Assembly: GCF_016888165.1 (NCBI RefSeq) | Contig: NZ_JACSWC010000269.1 | Location: 1-34,247 of the forward strand | Direction of reading: 5' to 3' | Source of the DNA: Halomicronema sp. CCY15110 | Lineage (GTDB): Bacteria > Cyanobacteriota > Cyanobacteriia > Phormidesmidales > Phormidesmidaceae | DNA: 34,247 nt | In this document: piece after piece, positions 1 through 9,232 of the stretch | Layout: each line of letters begins with the position of its first letter | Numbering within the stretch: position 1 is the first letter of the stretch | Position numbers and translations under genes: made by a program | Notes under the pieces: model-generated | The model's input: only the letters and a program-made list of their open reading frames with translations | The model's database searches: none | Told to the model about the DNA's origin: nothing

Positions 1-140
1 GGCTCAGGAAATTTGAGGCCATCTTTCAGGGATGGTCACTAGCCCAGGAGGGATTTATGTGTACTTAGTAGCCTTACTAAGGAGAGGTTAGGTGAGGTTG
101 CCCGCTCTCCCATCACCCCAATTCTCAACTTGGAGGTGGT

Positions 141-1061
141 TTAACCCAAGAGTTTTGCTAGCAGTGCCTGTTGGGCGTGCATCCGATTTTCCGCTTCTTG
201 CCACACGCGGGACTGCGACCCCTCAATCACGGCGTCGGTGATTTCTTCACCCCGGTGGGCGGGCAGACAGTGCAGGACGATCGCGTCCTGATCGGCGATC
301 GCCAACAGCTCGTTATTGATCTGGTAGGGCTGAAAGATGGGAATCCGGCTCTCGGCCACATCTTCCTGCCCCATGCTGGCCCACACGTCGGTATAGAGCA
401 CATTCGCCCCCTCTACCGCCGCCTTGGGATCAGTGGTGACAGTGATGGTAGCGCGATCGCCCGCCAATTCCCTTGCCTGCGCGATGATCCCCGCATCCGG
501 CTGGTAGTCCGTCGGGGTCGCCACACACACATTCATGCCCACCAGCGCACAGCCCAAAATCAGCGAGTGGGCCACATTGTTGCCGTCGCCCAGATAAGTC
601 ATCGTCAGCCCCGCTAGCTGCCCATCAAACGCCTCTTGCACCGTTTGCAAATCAGCCAAAATTTGACACGGGTGCTCTAAATCCGTCAGGGCATTGATCA
701 CCGGAATATCCGCATAATCCGCAAACTCTTGCACTTCTGATTGCTCAAACGTCCGAATCGCTAAGACATCCAGGTAACCACTCAAAATGCGGGCCGTATC
801 TTTGATCGGTTCACCTCGGCTGACCTGCATTACATTCAGATTTAAGTCGATCACCTGGCCCCCCAACCGCCACATCGCCGAGGAAAAACTGACACGGGTA
901 CGAGTCGAGGACTTGCGGAAAAACAGGCCCAAAATTTTGCCAAAGCAATTAATTTTCTCCTCCCCCGACTTGAGCTGACTCGCTAGCGCTAGCAACTCCA
1001 GCAGTTCTACCTCAGAAATATCGGTGATGCGGAGAAAGTCGCGCCCGTGTAACCCTGCCAT
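141..1061 (-). CDS. argF: Ornithine carbamoyltransferase
   Basis: Catalyses carbamoyl phosphate + ornithine to citrulline in cytoplasmic arginine biosynthesis. The 306-residue length matches the family. The carbamoyl-phosphate loop SSTRTR is at residues 51-56, HPCQ at 130-133, the SMG-type loop (DVWASMGQE) at 225-233 and the ornithine-side HCLPAHRG motif at 264-271, so both the N-terminal carbamoyl-phosphate domain and the C-terminal ornithine domain are complete. The SMG loop and HCLP motif separate it from aspartate carbamoyltransferase. The gene starts with ATG at 1061 and ends TAA. It is divergent from the methyltransferase at 1160, with 98 bases between them, and seems to be a single-gene unit here. 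The first 140 bases of the window, downstream of its stop, hold no gene and no convincing terminator. Confidence in function is high. Confidence 0.96.
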   Translation of the reverse strand: MAGLHGRDFLRITDISEVELLELLALASQLKSGEEKINCFGKILGLFFRKSSTRTRVSFSSAMWRLGGQVIDLNLNVMQVSRGEPIKDTARILSGYLDVLAIRTFEQSEVQEFADYADIPVINALTDLEHPCQILADLQTVQEAFDGQLAGLTMTYLGDGNNVAHSLILGCALVGMNVCVATPTDYQPDAGIIAQARELAGDRATITVTTDPKAAVEGANVLYTDVWASMGQEDVAESRIPIFQPYQINNELLAIADQDAIVLHCLPAHRGEEITDAVIEGSQSRVWQEAENRMHAQQALLAKLLG

Positions 1062-1159
1062 GTGTCTACTTGCCTGCCGTTGAGAAACTACAAAACTATC
1101 AAATTTTGGGTCAGCAAACGGGACAATATTGACGGTTAGAGATTACCGACATTTGGGAA

Positions 1160-1801
1160 ATGCGATCAATGGGCATTTATGGCCGCTGGATTTTGCCAAG
1201 GCTCTTAGACTGGACGATGACTGGCCCCCCTTTTGCCCAATATCGCCAACAGCTACTGGCGGAGGTCACTGGCGATGTCTTGGAAATCGGCTTCGGGACG
1301 GGGCTAAATCTCGCCTATTATCCCGAAACCGTGTCTTCGCTGACGGTGATTGAACCCAATCCGGGCATGGGAGCGATCGCGGCCCCCCGCCTTGCCCAAA
1401 CTTCACTCCCCGTCACCAGTCGATCACTCAGGGGCGAGCAGCTTGATTTCAACAGCGATCGCTTTGACTACGTCGTCAGCACCTGGACCCTGTGCAGCAT
1501 TGCGGGGGTCGATCAAGCCCTATCGGAGATCCATCGCGTTCTGAAACCCGGTGGTAAATTCTTGTTCATCGAGCATGGTCTCAGCCCCGACCCGCCATTG
1601 CAGACCTGGCAACATCGCCTCACCCCCCTGCAAAAGCGCATCGCCGATGGCTGTCATTTGGATCGGGCGATCGCTGATCTGGTTCAAGTCCAGTTCCCCG
1701 AGCTCACAGTGGACACATTTTATGCTGAGGGATTGCCCAAAGTCGGCGGTTACTTCTACCGAGGCACCGCCGTCAAATATGACTCAAATGCGCGAAATTA
1801 G
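1160..1801 (+). CDS. Class I SAM-dependent methyltransferase (small, UbiE/METTL7-like)
   Basis: A 213-residue soluble protein with a standard Rossmann methyltransferase core: motif I EIGFGTG at residues 42-48, an acidic residue after beta-2 (VIEPNPG, 63-69), the motif II region DYVVSTWTLCSI at 103-114, and HRVLKPGGKFLFIEHG at 125-140. The overall pattern resembles Methyltransf_11 proteins of the PmtA/METTL7 type, but the substrate cannot be told from the sequence. ATG at 1160 is chosen because it follows a purine stretch (GGGAA); a second in-frame ATG at 1169 is also possible. It is divergent from argF and runs toward the minus-strand gene ending at 1869. It is the only methyltransferase of the window outside the glycan operon and on the opposite strand, so a role in the glycan is not implied. 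Confidence 0.85.
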   Translation: MRSMGIYGRWILPRLLDWTMTGPPFAQYRQQLLAEVTGDVLEIGFGTGLNLAYYPETVSSLTVIEPNPGMGAIAAPRLAQTSLPVTSRSLRGEQLDFNSDRFDYVVSTWTLCSIAGVDQALSEIHRVLKPGGKFLFIEHGLSPDPPLQTWQHRLTPLQKRIADGCHLDRAIADLVQVQFPELTVDTFYAEGLPKVGGYFYRGTAVKYDSNARN

Positions 1802-1868
1802 ACACCCTCATGTCTGTATCTATTTGTTTTCTATGAGTCGCGTTCTTCTTACCAAATGCGGCTTATAT

Positions 1869-2762
1869 CTAGACGGAAATCGGGAATGTACGCTGTGCCT
1901 GTGGAGTCAAAATCACGGTGAACTCTTGCACGCAAAGCTCATCGTCGGATAAATGTTGAAACTCTTGTGCCAGTTTGGCTCTAGGGATGGGCAAACTGTC
2001 CCACCGTTGTATATCAGTGACTTCAACGGCAAAGCCAGTCGCTTCAAATAATCTGATCATTTCAGAATACCGAATTCGGTTGGTATAGAAACCTGATGAC
2101 GCCATGAATTCAGATTCCCAAACCCGTCCTGAAAACCTCAAATTATTCAGGGAGCCTCCTAAATGATCTTTTAAGTCAATGGTATGAGAGCATTTTCCAT
2201 TTTCTCGAATGATCCGACGCAGCTCTTTCATGGTGGCGACAAAATCACGCTGGCGGACATGCTCTAAAACTGCTTGGGACCAGACGAGATCCACAGACTT
2301 ATCGGGTATGGAGTGCAGAGAATCCAGGCCATCCGTCAAATATTGGCAATCATACAGTTCTAAAATCTGCTCAGGTGAAGAAGCTGAATCCTTTAGCTTG
2401 GTGAGGCGATCGCTTTGAAATTTAAGATCAGATGCCTGGAGAAAAGTTTCCGCCTTTTGATACACGCTCAGCTGAAAATTCGCGAAATATCCTGAGTCTA
2501 CTAAGTAACAGCGAGAACCGCCAAAAGCCTTGTTCATAATGGCCGACAGGACGGAATCACCAGGCCCTAATTCCAGAGACACAAAGTTTTTAGGGGGCTT
2601 AACATTCTCGAAATGTGTTTTGAAAATCGAATATGAATATTCAACAGACTCCATATAACCATGTCTAAATATTCCGATCTTTTTCCAGAAAGAATAGCCG
2701 ACTGGTAATCGTCTTAAAAGTATTTTGGCGAGGATCTTAATCTGCCAGGGTACTCTACTCAC
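1869..2762 (-). CDS. SAM-dependent methyltransferase, last gene of the glycan cluster
   Basis: A 297-residue protein with a methyltransferase-like core: LELGPGDS is a variant motif I near residues 63-70, YLVDSG follows as beta-2, then DKSVDLVWSQAVLEHV (the post-motif typical of Methyltransf_11) and a later RRIIRENGKCSHTIDLKDH region. The basic, hydrophobic N-terminus (KILAKILLRRLP) may touch the membrane. The start is GTG at 2762, supported by an AGGAG seven bases upstream; no in-frame ATG lies near. It is 104 bases downstream of asnB and is the promoter-distal end of the minus-strand glycan cluster. Likely acts on a sugar or lipid-linked glycan intermediate (inference); the acceptor is unknown. 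Confidence 0.8.
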   Translation of the reverse strand: MSRVPWQIKILAKILLRRLPVGYSFWKKIGIFRHGYMESVEYSYSIFKTHFENVKPPKNFVSLELGPGDSVLSAIMNKAFGGSRCYLVDSGYFANFQLSVYQKAETFLQASDLKFQSDRLTKLKDSASSPEQILELYDCQYLTDGLDSLHSIPDKSVDLVWSQAVLEHVRQRDFVATMKELRRIIRENGKCSHTIDLKDHLGGSLNNLRFSGRVWESEFMASSGFYTNRIRYSEMIRLFEATGFAVEVTDIQRWDSLPIPRAKLAQEFQHLSDDELCVQEFTVILTPQAQRTFPISV

Positions 2763-2769
2763 TAATCAT

Positions 2770-2774
2770 CTCCT
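2770..2774 (-). promoter_or_regulatory. Ribosome binding site deciding a GTG start
   Basis: AGGAG on the minus strand, seven bases before the GTG at 2762. An ATG that lies between the two is out of frame and hits a stop after three codons, so the GTG is the probable start of the methyltransferase. Confidence 0.6.
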
Positions 2775-2866
2775 GCTGCTATTAATCAGTGTTTCCCACG
2801 AAAATAACTGAGCCGCAACTGAAACGCGCAGGTAGGCCATGGCCTGTGTTGCTGGCTAGCTTCGCA

Positions 2867-4819
2867 CTAGGAAACATCATAGGTATCTAACCACGCTTGA
2901 AAGCACAGCACATTCCAGAGGGGATATTGCAGATTCTGAGCGCCAGAAAGATGGGTTAACCAAGCCTGATGAACTGGTTCAGCATTTAAAATGCCCTGGG
3001 ATTGTAGTCGGTCTTTGTTGAGGAGATCGCCCGCCCACGTCTGTAACGGTCCCCTTAACCAATCACTGATCGGCACACTAAACCCCATTTTGGGACGCTC
3101 AATCAAGGCTGGTGGCACGTAGCGGTTTAAGACTTGTCGCAATAGCCATTTGCCTTTGCCTTGGCGGATTTTGTAGGACATCGGTAGCGTTTGGGCAAAC
3201 TCCACAACTTGATGATCCAGAAAGGGAATGCGGGTTTCCAGGCTGACCCCCATAGCGGCACGGTCGACCTTGGTGAGGATGTCGTCGGGCAAATACATCT
3301 GGGTGTCTAAATACATCATCCAGGGAATGAAATCATCGGTGGCAGACCAGGGGGGGCGATCGCTCAACACCGTATGCGCCTCTTGCTCCAGCCCCGACAC
3401 CAACGCCACAGGATCAGCCCAGTGAGAAATTAGCTGGGAATACAACATTTCGGGACTATTGGCAGTCAGCGCCTGAGCCAGTTTATGCAGTTTTTCGCCA
3501 GGCAGGCGTTGCTGTAGAGGGGGCGGCAGCACCGGTAGGGTTTGCCAAAGGTGATCCCAAGCTTGGGGCGATCGCTGGGTAAGGAATTGGGCGATCGCGC
3601 GGCGGCCCGCTGGCGGCAGCCATCCCACCTGTCGCCAAAGGCGATCGGCCCATAGATAGCGGTTGTATCCACCAAAAATTTCATCGCCGCCATCGCCCGA
3701 AAGACTGACGGTGACTTGCTGCTTGGCGAGCTGAGCAATTAGAAAAGTCGGAATTTGAGACGGGTCGGCAAAGGGTTCGTCATAGAGGGTTGAGAGGTGA
3801 GGAATGACCGCCTGGGTCTCGGTGGGTGTCACATATAGTTCGGTGTGCTCGGTGCCGAGATGATGAGCCACGGCTCGGGCGGCTTGGGCCTCGTTGTAAG
3901 CCGCTTCTTGAAAGCCGATGGTAAAGGTCTTGATCGGACGTGTGCTCTGAGCCTGCATCAAAGCGACAACTGTCGATGAATCAATCCCCCCCGACAGAAA
4001 GGCCCCCAGCGGCACATCGGCCACCATCTGCTGCCGAATGGTCGATTGCAAGAGGGTGTCTAGTTGGGTCATCGCGGCGGTTTCATCGCCGACAAATGGC
4101 TGCTGTTGGCCTTGCTCAATAGCGGCGTCCATAGACCAGTAACGCTGTGGCGTGGAGCGAGAGCTAGGATGGCCGGACTCTAGCCGCAGCAAGGTGCCAG
4201 GGGGCAGCTTATAGATGTTCTGATAAATGGAGTGAGGGGCGGGAATGTAGCTGTAGCGCAGGAGCAGAGCCAGGGCTTGACGATTGAGCTGGCCTTGCCA
4301 GTGTGGATGTGCCTGGAGCGCTTTGAGTTCGGAACCAAAAAGCAAGGTAGAACCCAGCCAACCGTAATACAAGGGTTTTTCGCCGCAGCGATCGCGACAC
4401 AGCGACAACACTTGATCGGCCCGATCCCACAGAGCAAACGCAAACATGCCCACACATTTCTGAATCGCGGCTTCCAGCCCCCATTCGCTAAAGGCGGCCA
4501 GCATCACCTCCGTATCCGAAGTTCCTCGAAAGCCATGCCCTAACCGCAACAGGTCGGCTTTCAGTTCAGCAAAGTTATAAATCTCACCATTGAACGTCAG
4601 CACATAGCGCCCATCGGCAGACTGCATGGGTTGTTGTCCCTGAGGCGACAGATCGAGAATCGCTAAGCGTCGATGTCCCAAGCCCACATTGACTGCCGGA
4701 TCAAACCACGTTCCTTGATGATCGGGGCCTCGATGGAACAAAGCAGTACCAGCCTTGGCAAGAAATTCTTGCGAAATTGCTGCTGGCAGATTAGCCCATG
4801 TACCGTATATGCCACACAT
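2867..4819 (-). CDS. asnB: Glutamine-hydrolysing asparagine synthetase-type amidotransferase
   Basis: A 650-residue AsnB-family enzyme. The N-terminal class II glutaminase begins MCGIYG, so Cys2 becomes the catalytic nucleophile after Met removal; HRGPDHQG is at 29-36 and LTFNGEIYN at 74-82. The C-terminal synthetase domain carries the PP-loop SGGIDSS at 276-282 that binds ATP. All residues expected for glutamine hydrolysis and adenylation are visible, so it should be active. It may make asparagine, but its location among glycosyltransferases and methyltransferases fits the AsnB-like amidotransferases of polysaccharide clusters, which convert sugar carboxylates (for example uronic acids) to amides; that assignment is inference. 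ATG start at 4819. It is separated from the upstream methyltransferase by about 180 gene-free bases, so it may have its own promoter. Confidence 0.93.
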   Translation of the reverse strand: MCGIYGTWANLPAAISQEFLAKAGTALFHRGPDHQGTWFDPAVNVGLGHRRLAILDLSPQGQQPMQSADGRYVLTFNGEIYNFAELKADLLRLGHGFRGTSDTEVMLAAFSEWGLEAAIQKCVGMFAFALWDRADQVLSLCRDRCGEKPLYYGWLGSTLLFGSELKALQAHPHWQGQLNRQALALLLRYSYIPAPHSIYQNIYKLPPGTLLRLESGHPSSRSTPQRYWSMDAAIEQGQQQPFVGDETAAMTQLDTLLQSTIRQQMVADVPLGAFLSGGIDSSTVVALMQAQSTRPIKTFTIGFQEAAYNEAQAARAVAHHLGTEHTELYVTPTETQAVIPHLSTLYDEPFADPSQIPTFLIAQLAKQQVTVSLSGDGGDEIFGGYNRYLWADRLWRQVGWLPPAGRRAIAQFLTQRSPQAWDHLWQTLPVLPPPLQQRLPGEKLHKLAQALTANSPEMLYSQLISHWADPVALVSGLEQEAHTVLSDRPPWSATDDFIPWMMYLDTQMYLPDDILTKVDRAAMGVSLETRIPFLDHQVVEFAQTLPMSYKIRQGKGKWLLRQVLNRYVPPALIERPKMGFSVPISDWLRGPLQTWAGDLLNKDRLQSQGILNAEPVHQAWLTHLSGAQNLQYPLWNVLCFQAWLDTYDVS

Positions 4820-4998
4820 TTAAGGCATCCCCATTGCTGATACAAAATGCTGACCGTCGTCAAATTTGGGAGATGCCGATTTCATTCGACTGAAGCGTCC
4901 GGCGTCGCAACTCTCCATGGGTTCTCCAAAAGATGTTAGTAGTGGTGCCCATTCCACATAAAAGTCGGTTTATACGATGAACAAAATATTTATGCCTA

Positions 4999-5787
4999 TC
5001 AGGGATCGCTTTTCTTGAGATCACCGATCAGGCCAATATACTTACCCCGAAACTCAAAGACATGCCATGCCGGAGGTTGGTTGTTTTCGATATAGTCATA
5101 AAAATAGGAATTGTCCTGAATGTCGTCCATCAAAATGATTCCCATGCTACTCATTTTAGACTTAGCTTGAGTCATGGCCAGCTCTCGTCCCGAGTAACTT
5201 TTGTCTGAGTCGTAGTGAAAGATATCAACCTGATTGACCTGTTGAAATATTTTTGGCAGATTGACTTCATCGCCTTCTAGGTACAAACTCCAATTACTTT
5301 TAAGCGATTCTGGCACCACGATACCAATGTAGCGTTCGGGGCGAGGTAGCCGAAAATAAGGAAAGTCACTACTGTAAAGTGAACCTGTGGCATTGGCTGC
5401 GATCGCGGACAAGAAAGCATGGGAAGAAAATCCTGCGGCCACACCAGTTTCAACGACTATTTCAGGCTTGAGGTAGCGAGTGATGAAATAAAGGAATGGG
5501 TAACCACCGCCCCCCCCAAGGTCAAATTCGATATCTTTCAAAATAACGTCTGCATGTTTCTCTAGGGCTACCGCATACTGGGTAGATTCTTGCCATAAAT
5601 CGGCATCTAGACGCTGAGCAATCGCTTCAAAACTAGAGCAGTGACTTTTTAGCCATGCCATATTTTCAGCTTGAGAATGCTTTCCAGATGAGTCAAATAA
5701 TCTTTTCAATACCTTTTTCGACATCACCGAAAATCTGCCGGGTTTTTGAGCCTGAGCGAGAATGTTCTTGAGGTTATTATTTTGCAT
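4999..5787 (-). CDS. Class I SAM-dependent methyltransferase (Methyltransf_24-like)
   Basis: A 262-residue protein. The glycine-rich motif I ETGVAAGFSS lies at about 113-122, preceded by a short FDLGGGGGYPF turn, and is followed by SLYSSDFP (beta-2) and IILMDDIQDNSYF (beta-4/5 acidic motif). This arrangement is that of the Methyltransf_24 group used in many glycan and cell-wall clusters. The longest reading frame begins at a TTG at 5829 with no Shine-Dalgarno sequence, so ATG at 5787 is preferred; it gives a polar start (MQNNNLKN). It lies 65 bases after the GT4 gene on the same strand and is likely cotranscribed. Acceptor unknown; O-methylation of a sugar is the simplest inference. Confidence 0.78.
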   Translation of the reverse strand: MQNNNLKNILAQAQKPGRFSVMSKKVLKRLFDSSGKHSQAENMAWLKSHCSSFEAIAQRLDADLWQESTQYAVALEKHADVILKDIEFDLGGGGGYPFLYFITRYLKPEIVVETGVAAGFSSHAFLSAIAANATGSLYSSDFPYFRLPRPERYIGIVVPESLKSNWSLYLEGDEVNLPKIFQQVNQVDIFHYDSDKSYSGRELAMTQAKSKMSSMGIILMDDIQDNSYFYDYIENNQPPAWHVFEFRGKYIGLIGDLKKSDP

Positions 5788-5852
5788 AGGTTCAACTAAA
5801 AAACAAGACGTAGTAACAGCGATTAGCAAAAAGATTCAACTCAATTATGAGT

Positions 5853-6983
5853 TCAATTCAGGCAATTGCGATAGCCAATAGGACAGATCTCATGCAATAG
5901 GGATTCCCAGCGATCAAGCACATTATCGACGTGGTGATTTTCTAAGCTATCAGTAGTGCCATTAGATAGCGCCTTCAGTAAATCCTCATCAATCATAATT
6001 TGCTTTAACTGGGTGGCGAGTGCTGTGGCTCTACTAGCCGCCGCATCTACGAGAAAACCATTGACACCCGATCGCACGAGCTGATTAATCCCTTGGCAGT
6101 CTTGGAAGCCGACCGTCGGCAAACCATAACTCAGGGCCTCAACAGCAGTAAGTCCAAAGCTTTCGTATCGCGAAGGCATGACGAACAGATCGGCTGCTCG
6201 ATATTCTGACGCGATATTTGGGGTCGACTCGACTAAAGTGATTTGCTCGCTCAAGCCCAGTGCTTGAATCTGGTCTGCCAGCATCGCCCTTAAGCTGCCA
6301 TCGCCAATAATGCGGAGATGCCACTCTGGGCAATCCGTCGCGATTTGGCTAAAGGCGTTAATCAACGTAGCGTGATCCTTTTGGGGTTCTAACCGACCCA
6401 CCGCTAACAGAGTCTTGCCCACCCGTGGGCAGGGTGGAGGCGATGTAGAAGCTGGACTGAGTACAACCGGGTTGGCGATCGCTATCATACGCTGTCGCAG
6501 GTACCAGGGATATGACAAACGAACTTGTTCTGATACACAGGTAGTCCGGCGCACTAATAATGGTGTGATAGAAAGCAAGAGAGTCTCGATCCAGCGGCGC
6601 GATCGATAATGCTCTGGCACGATATGCTCACTGGCGATCAGGGGGATGGCGGTGCCCATCAAGGCCAAACCGAGGGGAATAAACATACTGTGCATAAAAC
6701 CGATCGCTACCTCTGGGGCATACTCCAAAACCGCTTGGCGTAGGGCCGGCAAACGCTTGATGGTTTCGACCATAGTGGCCGGATGCACGGTTGAGCCAAT
6801 GTCCAAATCAAGCCGTCGAATACTCTGATTGAGGGGATAAAAGGATTGACCACCCGGTTGTTCAAAGGTCAAAATCGCCACCTCATGACCGCGCTCAGCT
6901 AACCCATTCGCGACGGTCGCCAACACGCGCTCGGCACCACCGCCAGGGTTATTCATCGCCTTGATGCCAAATAAAAGTTTCAT
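5853..6983 (-). CDS. GT4-family glycosyltransferase (third of three tandem)
   Basis: A 376-residue GT-B retaining glycosyltransferase. The N-terminal domain opens with the GT4-type PGGGAERV loop (13-20); the C-terminal Glycos_transf_1 domain has VGRLEPQK (195-202), the IIGDGS turn (225-230) and the EX7E catalytic/nucleotide motif at E274-E282. It transfers a sugar from a nucleotide donor to a growing lipid-linked glycan at the inner face of the membrane (family knowledge); the sugar cannot be predicted. Its ATG overlaps the stop of the preceding GT4 gene by four bases (ATGA at 6980-6983), a sign of translational coupling. It shares an N-terminal SFYPLNQ-like segment with the other two GT4 proteins, so the three are probably paralogues. 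Confidence 0.92.
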   Translation of the reverse strand: MKLLFGIKAMNNPGGGAERVLATVANGLAERGHEVAILTFEQPGGQSFYPLNQSIRRLDLDIGSTVHPATMVETIKRLPALRQAVLEYAPEVAIGFMHSMFIPLGLALMGTAIPLIASEHIVPEHYRSRRWIETLLLSITPLLVRRTTCVSEQVRLSYPWYLRQRMIAIANPVVLSPASTSPPPCPRVGKTLLAVGRLEPQKDHATLINAFSQIATDCPEWHLRIIGDGSLRAMLADQIQALGLSEQITLVESTPNIASEYRAADLFVMPSRYESFGLTAVEALSYGLPTVGFQDCQGINQLVRSGVNGFLVDAAASRATALATQLKQIMIDEDLLKALSNGTTDSLENHHVDNVLDRWESLLHEICPIGYRNCLN

Positions 6984-8092
6984 GTTTGGACCACATCACT
7001 CAAAACGCCTTGCCACTGGTTGAAAATCTTGACCGGTTCATACTCGCGAATGCTCATAATGGCATTTTGGCCCATGTTTTGGCGCTGCTGAGCAGACTGC
7101 ATCAAGGGGGCAAGGGTGGCGGCTAGGGCCGCTGGATCATTTATGCCAGGGGCTAATACGCCGTTTTGGCCAGGGGTAATTAAATCTGCCATGCCGGCGC
7201 ACTGGGCAAAGCCAACCCCCGGCAAGCCATGGGCCAAGGCTTCTGCCAAGGCGTTAGGAAAGCCTTCCCAGAGGGACGGCAAGCAGAAGAGATGGGCGTT
7301 GATGTACGCCTCGGTAATGGCCGTGGTGACGCCGGATAGGGCAATGCGATCGCCCAACTGCGGCATGTCGATTAAGTGTTGTAGGGCTGCTTGCTCTTCG
7401 CCTGCGCCCACGATCTTTAAATCCCACATGGGGAATTGGGGGGCGAGCAAGATAAAGGCTTGGATGAGGACTGCAAAGTTTTTTTGATAGCTCAATCGAC
7501 CGACGGAGAGCAAGCACCAACGTCCCTGGGCATTGGGAATGTGAGGTTGGGCAAACTGACTCGCAGGCAATACTGGGTTAGGAATGGTGATGATGCGATC
7601 GCGCAGAAATTCGGGATAGTGCGATCGATAGCTCTCACACTGCACGAGAATGCGTTTTGCCCACCGAAAAACTTGATAGGTTAAGCGCTGGGTGTTGGGG
7701 GCGTTGAGATATTTAAAGCGCGAAGGAGCATTCCGTTCGGCAACGATGATGGGCATGCGGATGCCCATGGTGTATAAACGAACGGAAAAGAACGTGCCGG
7801 ACTGAAAGCACACGACCACATCCGGCTGGGAGCGCCGAATTAACTGGCGCACCATCAGCAGACGCCGCAGCTTCATCCAGGGAGTAGCTTTGATGGTGGG
7901 ATCCCCCAAACTTAAGCGGTGCCAAACGACCCGCTGATCAAGGGGGTAAAACGAGGTAGCGGCGCTGCCATCCCAGGTCATGAACTCGATATGGTGACCA
8001 CGACAAACGAGAGCATTCATGATTGTTGTAATCATGCGCTCTACGCCCCCGGCCATTTGATGAATTGCCCGCGCCACAAACAGAATTCTCAT
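6980..8092 (-). CDS. GT4-family glycosyltransferase (second of three tandem)
   Basis: A 370-residue GT-B enzyme. The N-terminal glycine loop is AGGVERM (14-20), followed by SFYPLDQ (47-53); the C-terminal half has VGRLSYQK (197-204), IVGAGEE (227-233) and the EX7E motif EGFPNALAE at 276-284. The EGFPN form is typical of GT4 polysaccharide enzymes. Its start at 8092 lies nine bases after the stop of the upstream GT4 gene and its stop overlaps the next gene by four bases, so the three are cotranscribed. Donor and acceptor sugars are unknown. It is complete, with normal length. Confidence 0.92.
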   Translation of the reverse strand: MRILFVARAIHQMAGGVERMITTIMNALVCRGHHIEFMTWDGSAATSFYPLDQRVVWHRLSLGDPTIKATPWMKLRRLLMVRQLIRRSQPDVVVCFQSGTFFSVRLYTMGIRMPIIVAERNAPSRFKYLNAPNTQRLTYQVFRWAKRILVQCESYRSHYPEFLRDRIITIPNPVLPASQFAQPHIPNAQGRWCLLSVGRLSYQKNFAVLIQAFILLAPQFPMWDLKIVGAGEEQAALQHLIDMPQLGDRIALSGVTTAITEAYINAHLFCLPSLWEGFPNALAEALAHGLPGVGFAQCAGMADLITPGQNGVLAPGINDPAALAATLAPLMQSAQQRQNMGQNAIMSIREYEPVKIFNQWQGVLSDVVQT

Positions 8093-8101
8093 CCCAAACC
8101 G

Positions 8102-9232
8102 CTAACGATAGGTGGTTGATATGGCTGGTTGCTCAGAGGTGGACGGCAAACCAAGCACCGTTTTCCAGGCTTGTTGCCAAGACTTAACTGAGTAACGCTG
8201 CGTGATCTGCCGAGCTGAGTGTGACCACAGTTCCCACTGTTCAGGGGTGTTAATCACCCTCAGCAAGGTATCAGCGAGAGCCGTCGGGGAAGGCGATTCA
8301 TCACATAGCCAGCCGTTAACACCCGGTTCAATTAAGTCGCTGACCCCACTGGTCGACTGAAATCCGACCGGAATGAGTCCGGCTGCCATTGCTTCCGCTT
8401 GCGCATTCGGAAAGCCTTCCCACTGTGACGGTTGACAATAGATTCTAGCCTGGGAAAACTCAGTGCTTAAATCAGATTTAGGAGGGATAAGGAAAATGCG
8501 ATCGCCCATTTCTAGCTCGTCAATCAGGGTAGCTAATTCACTTTTCAAAAAGCCATCACCAATGATGTGGAGACGCCAGTCAGGGCATTGTTGAAACACT
8601 ATGGCACAAGCTCGAATGAGCAAGTCAAAGCGTTTTTGTGGAGCATAGCGGCCCACCGAGACAACTAACGGCTGACGGACGTGTAATTCAGCGGTCGCTT
8701 CAGGTAGAAATACCGGATTATGAACAACCTTGATCTTAGAATGTAAAGTCTTGGGATAATTCTTAATGTAGCTGGGAAATTGAACGGTAATGCCATCGGT
8801 CAAGAACAGCATGAGAAAGTTGAGATTCCACTTTCTGGCCCGCACATAATGATAAATAGTCAACGAATTACGCTCTGAACAAATAACGCGAACTGATAAG
8901 CCGACAGTGCCAGCTAAGTATCGCAATAAGATGCCATGATGAAAACAAATGAGATAGTTGTAAGGGTGATCAGCTGTAAACACAGCTCTAATACGTCGAA
9001 TTAACGCAACTCTGTCACCAAAACTAATCGCCGAGTGAGCTGGCGTTCTGCCCAGTTGGTGCCACTCAATGCGATCGTCGATCGGATAAAACGCCTGCGC
9101 CCCAGGTAAATCAAATGTCAGTAGTGTGACCTGAATGCCTTGCTCGACCAAAAAATTCGCCAGGTAGATAATGTTGCGCTCTAACCCGCCGGGCATGTCG
9201 TGAAGCGCAATGGTGGCCAGGGCAATGCGCAT
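8102..9232 (-). CDS. GT4-family glycosyltransferase (first of three tandem)
   Basis: A 376-residue GT-B glycosyltransferase with PGGLERN (14-20) in the first Rossmann domain, AFYPIDD (47-53), VGRYAPQK (193-200), IIGDGF (223-228) and the EX7E motif EGFPNAQAE at 272-280. The start ATG at 9232 directly abuts the TAA of the upstream methyltransferase-like gene with no gap, so translation is probably coupled. It belongs to the same paralogous set as the two downstream GT4 genes. It would add one sugar to the lipid-linked intermediate on the cytoplasmic side; specificity is unknown. Confidence 0.92.
   Translation of the reverse strand: MRIALATIALHDMPGGLERNIIYLANFLVEQGIQVTLLTFDLPGAQAFYPIDDRIEWHQLGRTPAHSAISFGDRVALIRRIRAVFTADHPYNYLICFHHGILLRYLAGTVGLSVRVICSERNSLTIYHYVRARKWNLNFLMLFLTDGITVQFPSYIKNYPKTLHSKIKVVHNPVFLPEATAELHVRQPLVVSVGRYAPQKRFDLLIRACAIVFQQCPDWRLHIIGDGFLKSELATLIDELEMGDRIFLIPPKSDLSTEFSQARIYCQPSQWEGFPNAQAEAMAAGLIPVGFQSTSGVSDLIEPGVNGWLCDESPSPTALADTLLRVINTPEQWELWSHSARQITQRYSVKSWQQAWKTVLGLPSTSEQPAISTTYR

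Noticed and set aside
171-617. Plus-strand frame of 148 codons inside argF
   Set aside because: Antisense shadow of a fully motif-supported argF gene; no domain visible.
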